12,504 nucleotides of DNA from Monoraphidium neglectum (taxonomy: Eukaryota > Chlorophyta > Chlorophyceae > Sphaeropleales > Selenastraceae): the NCBI RefSeq assembly GCF_000611645.1, contig NW_014011954.1, forward strand, positions 1 through 12,504, written 5' to 3'. This document shows positions 8,377-12,504 of the stretch, in pieces (within the stretch, counting starts at the first letter, position 1; each line of letters starts with the position of its first letter). The notes under the pieces were generated by a model, which saw only the letters and a list, made by a program, of their open reading frames with translations, made no database searches and was not told the origin of the DNA. Position numbers and translations under genes: made by a program.

Positions 8377-11300
8377 ATGGCCAAGAAGGGCAAGGGAGCT
8401 AAGGGCTCGGGCGCCGGCCCGGCGCCGACGGTGAGTCTCTGCCAGCTCAGCGAGCAAGTGCAACTCCTTGCTTGCGGCCGAGTTCCTGCCCGGCGCACCC
8501 CCGTCCCGCCGAGCCTCATCCAAAATTCTGACCCCTGAACTCCCCTGTTGTATTCCCGCTTCATGTCATCATGCTGCAGGCCCCGCGCCCCAGCGCGGGC
8601 GTCGCCGCCAAGGCGGAGGCTGAGCGCCAGGAGCGCGCGAGGGCCAAGGAGAGGGAGAGGGAGCAGCAGCAGGGGCAGGTGGCGGCGAAGGGCGCCGTCG
8701 GCACGGTGGCGCTGCAGCAGCAGCAGCAGGTGCGGCTGGCTGCTCATGAGACTGATCCACCGCACGAGCCTGGGCCGCGGCGCAGAAATGGGGCTGAGAT
8801 GTTGAACAAACGCGAGGGTGGTGGCGTGGCGTGGTCAATCATTGCATCTCTGTGTGGGCGACGCCTGGGCAGCGCACCCAGCCGCTGCCGCCCAGCTGCT
8901 CTGTGAAACCCTTCGCTGACAATACTGGCCCCTCCTGCTCCCTCCTTTGCAATGCTGCCAACCCCCGCAGGCCCCCGTCGCGTTCAAGGCGCCCCACGGC
9001 GGCTGCGGCAACCCCTCTGGCGCCAACCGGTGCTACCTCAACGCCGCCCTCCAGGCCTTCTTCGCGTGCCCACCGCTGGTGAAGCTGCTGCTGCTGGCCC
9101 AGGCTGTCGTGGCGGCGCCCGCGGCCGTGGCTGGCACGGCGGAAGCGGCGCTGGGCGCCGTGCTGCGGCAGCTGCTGGCTGCCTACAAGACGGTGTCACG
9201 GTGCGCGGGCGAAAACCTCGGCTGGGCGCGCGGCGCCGCAGCTTTGGAACCTGGATGCTTTGTTGCTGTGCAATCGGGTGTTGAGGGCGATGCGACCGCC
9301 TTGCGGGCGCCTTGCGCTTCGGGGTTCCTCTGGATGCACGTTGTCCCACTTGGAGCCATCCGTGGCCCGCGCCCCACCTGCCCGAGTGTGCGCCTGCAAA
9401 GTCAACCCCACGCACTCGTGATCATCATACCAGGAATCGCACAGCTATGCCACCACCGACTGACCACCGCTGCTTCAACCCCCCGCTCTTTCCTGTGCAC
9501 GCAGCGGCGGGACTGCCGACACGGGGCCCCTGATCCTCGCCCTCAAGGGCATGGACGCCGCCATCCCAAACATGACGTTCGACGACTTTACCCCTGGCAG
9601 AATGGGCGACCCCAACTCCGCCTTCTTCGCCCTCGTGTTTGTGCTGCGGCACACCCTTGGGGAGGCGCGCGTAGGCGCTGTGCTGCGTATCTTCGGGCGC
9701 GGTGACGCGGAGTGCGACGGCTGCCGGCGGCGTGCCCCCTGTGAGGGGCCCAGCTACAGGGGCGTCTTCGTCGACCTGTCTGAGTTTGGTAGCCTCGTGG
9801 AGGCGTTGCGCAAGTGCGGCGTGCCCGTGCCGTTCGTGTGCCCCCTCAAGGGGGCTGGGTGCGAGTGCAGAGTTTGCTGGGAGGACACCCCGGCGGCGTT
9901 TGCGGCGGCGGAGGCCGGCGAGTGCCGCCACCGCTCGGTGAGTCTGGGGCGGGGCGAAGCAGCGTGGGTCTCGAATGTGTTTGTGCACATGCATTGCACC
10001 AGCAAAGGCTGCCAGAGTGAAATGGCATTGTCCCTGGGCTCGATTTGCGGGCTTGGCGTTGGCCGCTTTTCGTGCCCTCTTGTCCTGTTGCTGCCCATGA
10101 CCCGAGCTGCCCCGATCGAGGCACCCCACACGCCGATGCTCACCAACCAGGCCCCCTCCTGCCGTCCTCTCGCGCAGCTGCCCGTCGTGCCCATCGCGAT
10201 GACATCACGCGTCGTCATCCTGCGCCTCCAGGGCGGGCCCTCGGACAACACCATCGGCCGCCAGGAGCAGCAGCACCTGCTGAGCAACGCCATCATGCCC
10301 TGTGAGTTCAACGCGGTGGCCGCCCTCCCCGGCCGGCATGGCGGCCCCATGGTGTACCGCCTGAGGGCCGTCATCCTTGCAAAGGGGGCGCACTTCCTTG
10401 CGGCCTCCGCCACCGGGCAGCTGAGCGCCGACGCGGGCGACAGGGCGGCGGCGTGGGTCGCGTCGGACGACGAGCGGGTGCTGCCCTGCGGGGACGGCTC
10501 CTTGTCGGGCATGAAGCAGTGGGCGGCGGCGCCGGGCAGCGGGGGTCCCCTGCTGCGGCCAGTGCAGCTGCTGTATGAGGCCGTGGAGGGGGAGGCACCC
10601 CCTGGCGCACCCACGGCGCCGGCCGCGCCCCGGGCGCCATGCTGCGGCCCGGTGCGCGTCTCCGTCGCGCCGGCGGCGCGCGCGGCGGTGGCCGCGGCGG
10701 ATGTGTCGTCGTCGTCGGCGGCGGCGGCGGTGGACGCTGATATGGAAGAGGCGGTGCGGCGGTCTGCTGAGGAGGCGGAGGCTGCCGCAGCTAAGGTGGG
10801 GCAATCTTGGAGCTGCGAGCTGGGGTGGCCGGGGGCCTGGCGGGATAAACCCTGCTGCTGGGGGTCAGCCCTGCCTGCACTTCACTTCACTCCTCGCCAC
10901 CATGAGCGGCCGCCGAGTGATCCGCTGCCAATCAGAGTCCATCATAATTCTTGATCCCTTATTCAACAGGACCGCGAGAGCGTCCTGGGCGCCAGCCTCG
11001 CCGCCAACGTCACCCTGCAGCACCAGCTCGCCGCCGCAGCCCAGGAGAACGACCGGGCCACTGCCCACGCCGCCGCCCTGCAGCAGCAGCTGACCGCAGT
11101 GCAGGCGTCGGCTGACCAGGCCAGGGCTCTGCACCAGCAGCAGCTGGCCGAGGCTCGTGCGGTGGCTAGGCAGGCCGCGGCGCAGGCGCAGGCGTCTGCG
11201 TGCAGCGAGCAGTCTCTGCGCTTTGAGGTGAACAGCCTGCAGGAGCGCGTCGCGCAGGAGCAGCAGCAGCGGCAGGCGGAGGGTGTCTCGACCAGCGCGT

Positions 11301-12504
11301 CCCTCCTCCGGGCAGAGCAGGAGGCGAGCCGCAACAAGCAGGCCGCACAGGCGTCCACCAAGGCGGCAGCCAAGGCCGAGACTCGCGCCCAGCGCGCCGA
11401 GGGCCGCGCCGCGTCGGCCGAGGCACGCGCTTCTGCCAGCCAGCAGCAGCTGGCCGTGGCAGTGAAGGAGACCGCCCAGGCCGCCGCTCAGGTCGCCGCC
11501 CTGCAGCAGCAGCTGAGCTCGGCAGAGGCTACGTCTGACGAGGCCAGGGCTCTGCACCAGCAGCAGCTGGTTGAGGCTCAGGCGCAGGCACAGGCGTCCG
11601 CGCGCAGCGAGCAGTCTCTGCGCTGTGAGGTGAGCAGCCTGCAGGAGCGTGTCGCGCAGGAGCAGCAGCAGCGGCAGGCTGAGGGTGCCGCAGCCAGGGC
11701 GGCGCTCCTCAGGACGGAGCAGGAGACCAGCCAAAGCAAGCAGGAGGCACAGGCGTCCGCCGACGCGGCGGTCAAGGCCGACAAGCGCGCCCAGAGCGCG
11801 GACGGCCGCGCTGCGTTGGCCGAGGCGCGCGCCGCCGCCAGCGACGCCGCGGCGCGCGGGCTAGAGGCGCGCCTGTCCGAGCAGCGCGCGGCGCGCGAGG
11901 CTTCCGAGGAGAGGGCGGCCGCGGCGGAGGCGGCCGCGGCAGCGGCGGCGCTCGAACTCGCGTCGGCTGCCGCCGACAGGCTGCACCTCGAGGAGGCATT
12001 GGCCGCGCGGGGCGCGTCTGAGGCCGAGGCGCAGCGGGAGGGTGCGGGCCTGCGCGCTGAGCTGGCGGCCCATCAGTGTGAGATGCGCGCTGAGGTGGCC
12101 GCGCTCCAGGCTGCCCTGTCAGCGGCCAGGGCGCAGGCGGCCGAGAGCGAGGCTGTGGCGCAGCGCGAGCGCACGGCGCGCCTGGAGGGCGAGCGGCGCA
12201 CTGAGGTGGCGGAGGCGGCCGCGGCCGAGCTCCAGGGGCGGCTGGCGGAGAGCGAGGGGCGGCGCGAGGAGGAGCGGGTGAAGAGCGGTGTTTGGGCCGC
12301 CACGGCCACGGAGGAGCTGGTCAGCCTGCGCGAGAGCCTGGCGGCCGCTCAGGGGGGAGGCGGCGGAGTCGCGCGCGGAGGCGGCTATGGTGCGGCAGCA
12401 GCACAGCAGCGAGGTGGCGGCCCTGCGGGCCGAGCTCGCCGCGGCCGAGGCGCGCGCCGGGGAGCTGCAGCAGGCGTGCGCCGCGGCGCGCGCGGCGGCC
12501 GGCG
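8377..12504 (+). CDS. Ubiquitin-specific protease (peptidase C19) with long C-terminal coiled coil, 3' end beyond window
   Basis: USPs remove ubiquitin from proteins with a Cys/His/Asp triad. Exons: 8377-8430, 8580-8729, 8971-9200, 9505-9937, 10178-10795, 10970-end, all GT-AG; only the exon 3/4 join is not phase 0 (Arg145 is split). Residues 1-18 are Lys/Gly-rich and 19-68 a charged helix. The catalytic domain spans about 78-425: Cys box NRCYLNAALQAFF with Cys89; DPNSAFFALVFVL, matching the usual Q-D-A-x-E-F helix; zinc-finger-like CDGC (215-218) and CECRVC (264-269); FVDLSEFGSLVEAL; His box YRLRAVILAKGAHFLAA with His361; WVASDDERV with Asp386/387; closing strand VQLLYEAV. Residues 427-495 are a Pro/Ala-rich linker. 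From 496 on is a heptad-like Ala/Gln/Glu/Arg coil of more than 460 residues with an internal duplication. The start is the first in-frame ATG, in good context (GCTATGGCC). The frame appears to shift at a G6 run (12352-12357). The family is clear; the USP subclass is not recognised. Confidence 0.9.
11075..11842 (+). repeat. Internal duplication in the coiled-coil part of the ubiquitin protease gene
   Basis: Unit A (11075-11440, residues 531-652) and unit B (11498-11842, residues 672-786) encode the same succession: ALQQQL, ARALHQQQL, SEQSLR, SLQERVAQEQQQRQAEG, LLR-EQE, RAQ, EARA. B lacks 7 codons present in A after the HQQQL block. A 19-codon spacer separates the units, giving a 423-base (141-codon) period. 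The nucleotides are also highly similar, so the duplication looks fairly recent or is kept similar by gene conversion. Confidence 0.85.
12352..12357 (+). other. G6 run at a probable one-base frameshift in the ubiquitin protease coiled coil
   Basis: Up to the CAG codon at 12350-12352 the frame reads coiled coil (ELVSLRESLAAAQ). After the G run the same frame becomes Gly/Arg-rich low complexity, while the frame starting at 12357 continues as coil (SRAEAAMVRQQHSSEVAALR and on to the edge). One G fewer would restore continuity. Likely a sequencing or assembly indel; a real mutation or an intron is possible. Confidence 0.75.

Noticed and set aside
9193..9504. Alternative exon 3 donor (GTGTCA at 9193)
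   Set aside because: It would put exon 4 out of the frame that carries the USP motifs when joined at 9505; the donor at 9201 gives the correct phase.
10796..10954. Unspliced continuation of protease exon 5 to a stop at 10952-10954 as the true C-terminus
   Set aside because: The donor at 10796 and acceptor ending at 10969 are good, phase is kept, and the next 1.4 kb is continuous coiled coil in the same frame, so splicing into exon 6 is preferred.

Overview
The window looks like nuclear DNA of a green alga (a core chlorophyte; I cannot place the class). It is GC-rich, every gene is split by many short GT-AG introns (about 150-580 bases), the proteins are eukaryotic housekeeping families closest in wording to plant forms, and one gene is followed by TGTAA, the usual green-algal polyadenylation signal. 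No prokaryotic operon, CRISPR array, tRNA, rRNA or recognisable transposon was seen.

Layout. (1) Bases 1-4835, minus strand: a BRO1-domain protein of the ALIX/PDCD6IP type. Twelve coding exons (367 codons plus 2 bases) were reconstructed; the gene runs off the left edge inside an intron, so the C-terminal half is missing. (2) Bases 4836-5733: a gap between two divergent genes, probably a shared promoter region, with an unusual pair of TGATATCATAC motifs. (3) Bases 5734-6952, plus strand: a complete four-exon TMEM18 homologue (193 residues). (4) Bases 6953-8376: 3' flank of TMEM18 (TGTAA at 7433) and 5' flank of the next gene; no convincing gene. (5) Bases 8377-12504, plus strand: the 5' part of a ubiquitin-specific protease (peptidase C19) of at least about 1,000 residues. 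It has a divergent but complete Cys/His/Asp catalytic set, followed by a very long Ala/Gln/Glu-rich coiled coil that runs off the right edge. All coding exons were joined by hand from splice sites, reading phase and family similarity.

The three genes are not an operon. BRO1/ALIX proteins act with ESCRT-III in sorting ubiquitinated cargo and some recruit deubiquitinases, so an ALIX-like gene near a ubiquitin protease is suggestive, but nothing in the sequence shows a link. The most unusual items are the deubiquitinase-coiled-coil architecture with its internal duplication and variant catalytic boxes, a likely one-base indel in a G6 run near the right end, a perfect 14-bp hairpin inside a BRO1 intron, and a possible final TMEM18 intron whose removal would leave the protein unchanged.
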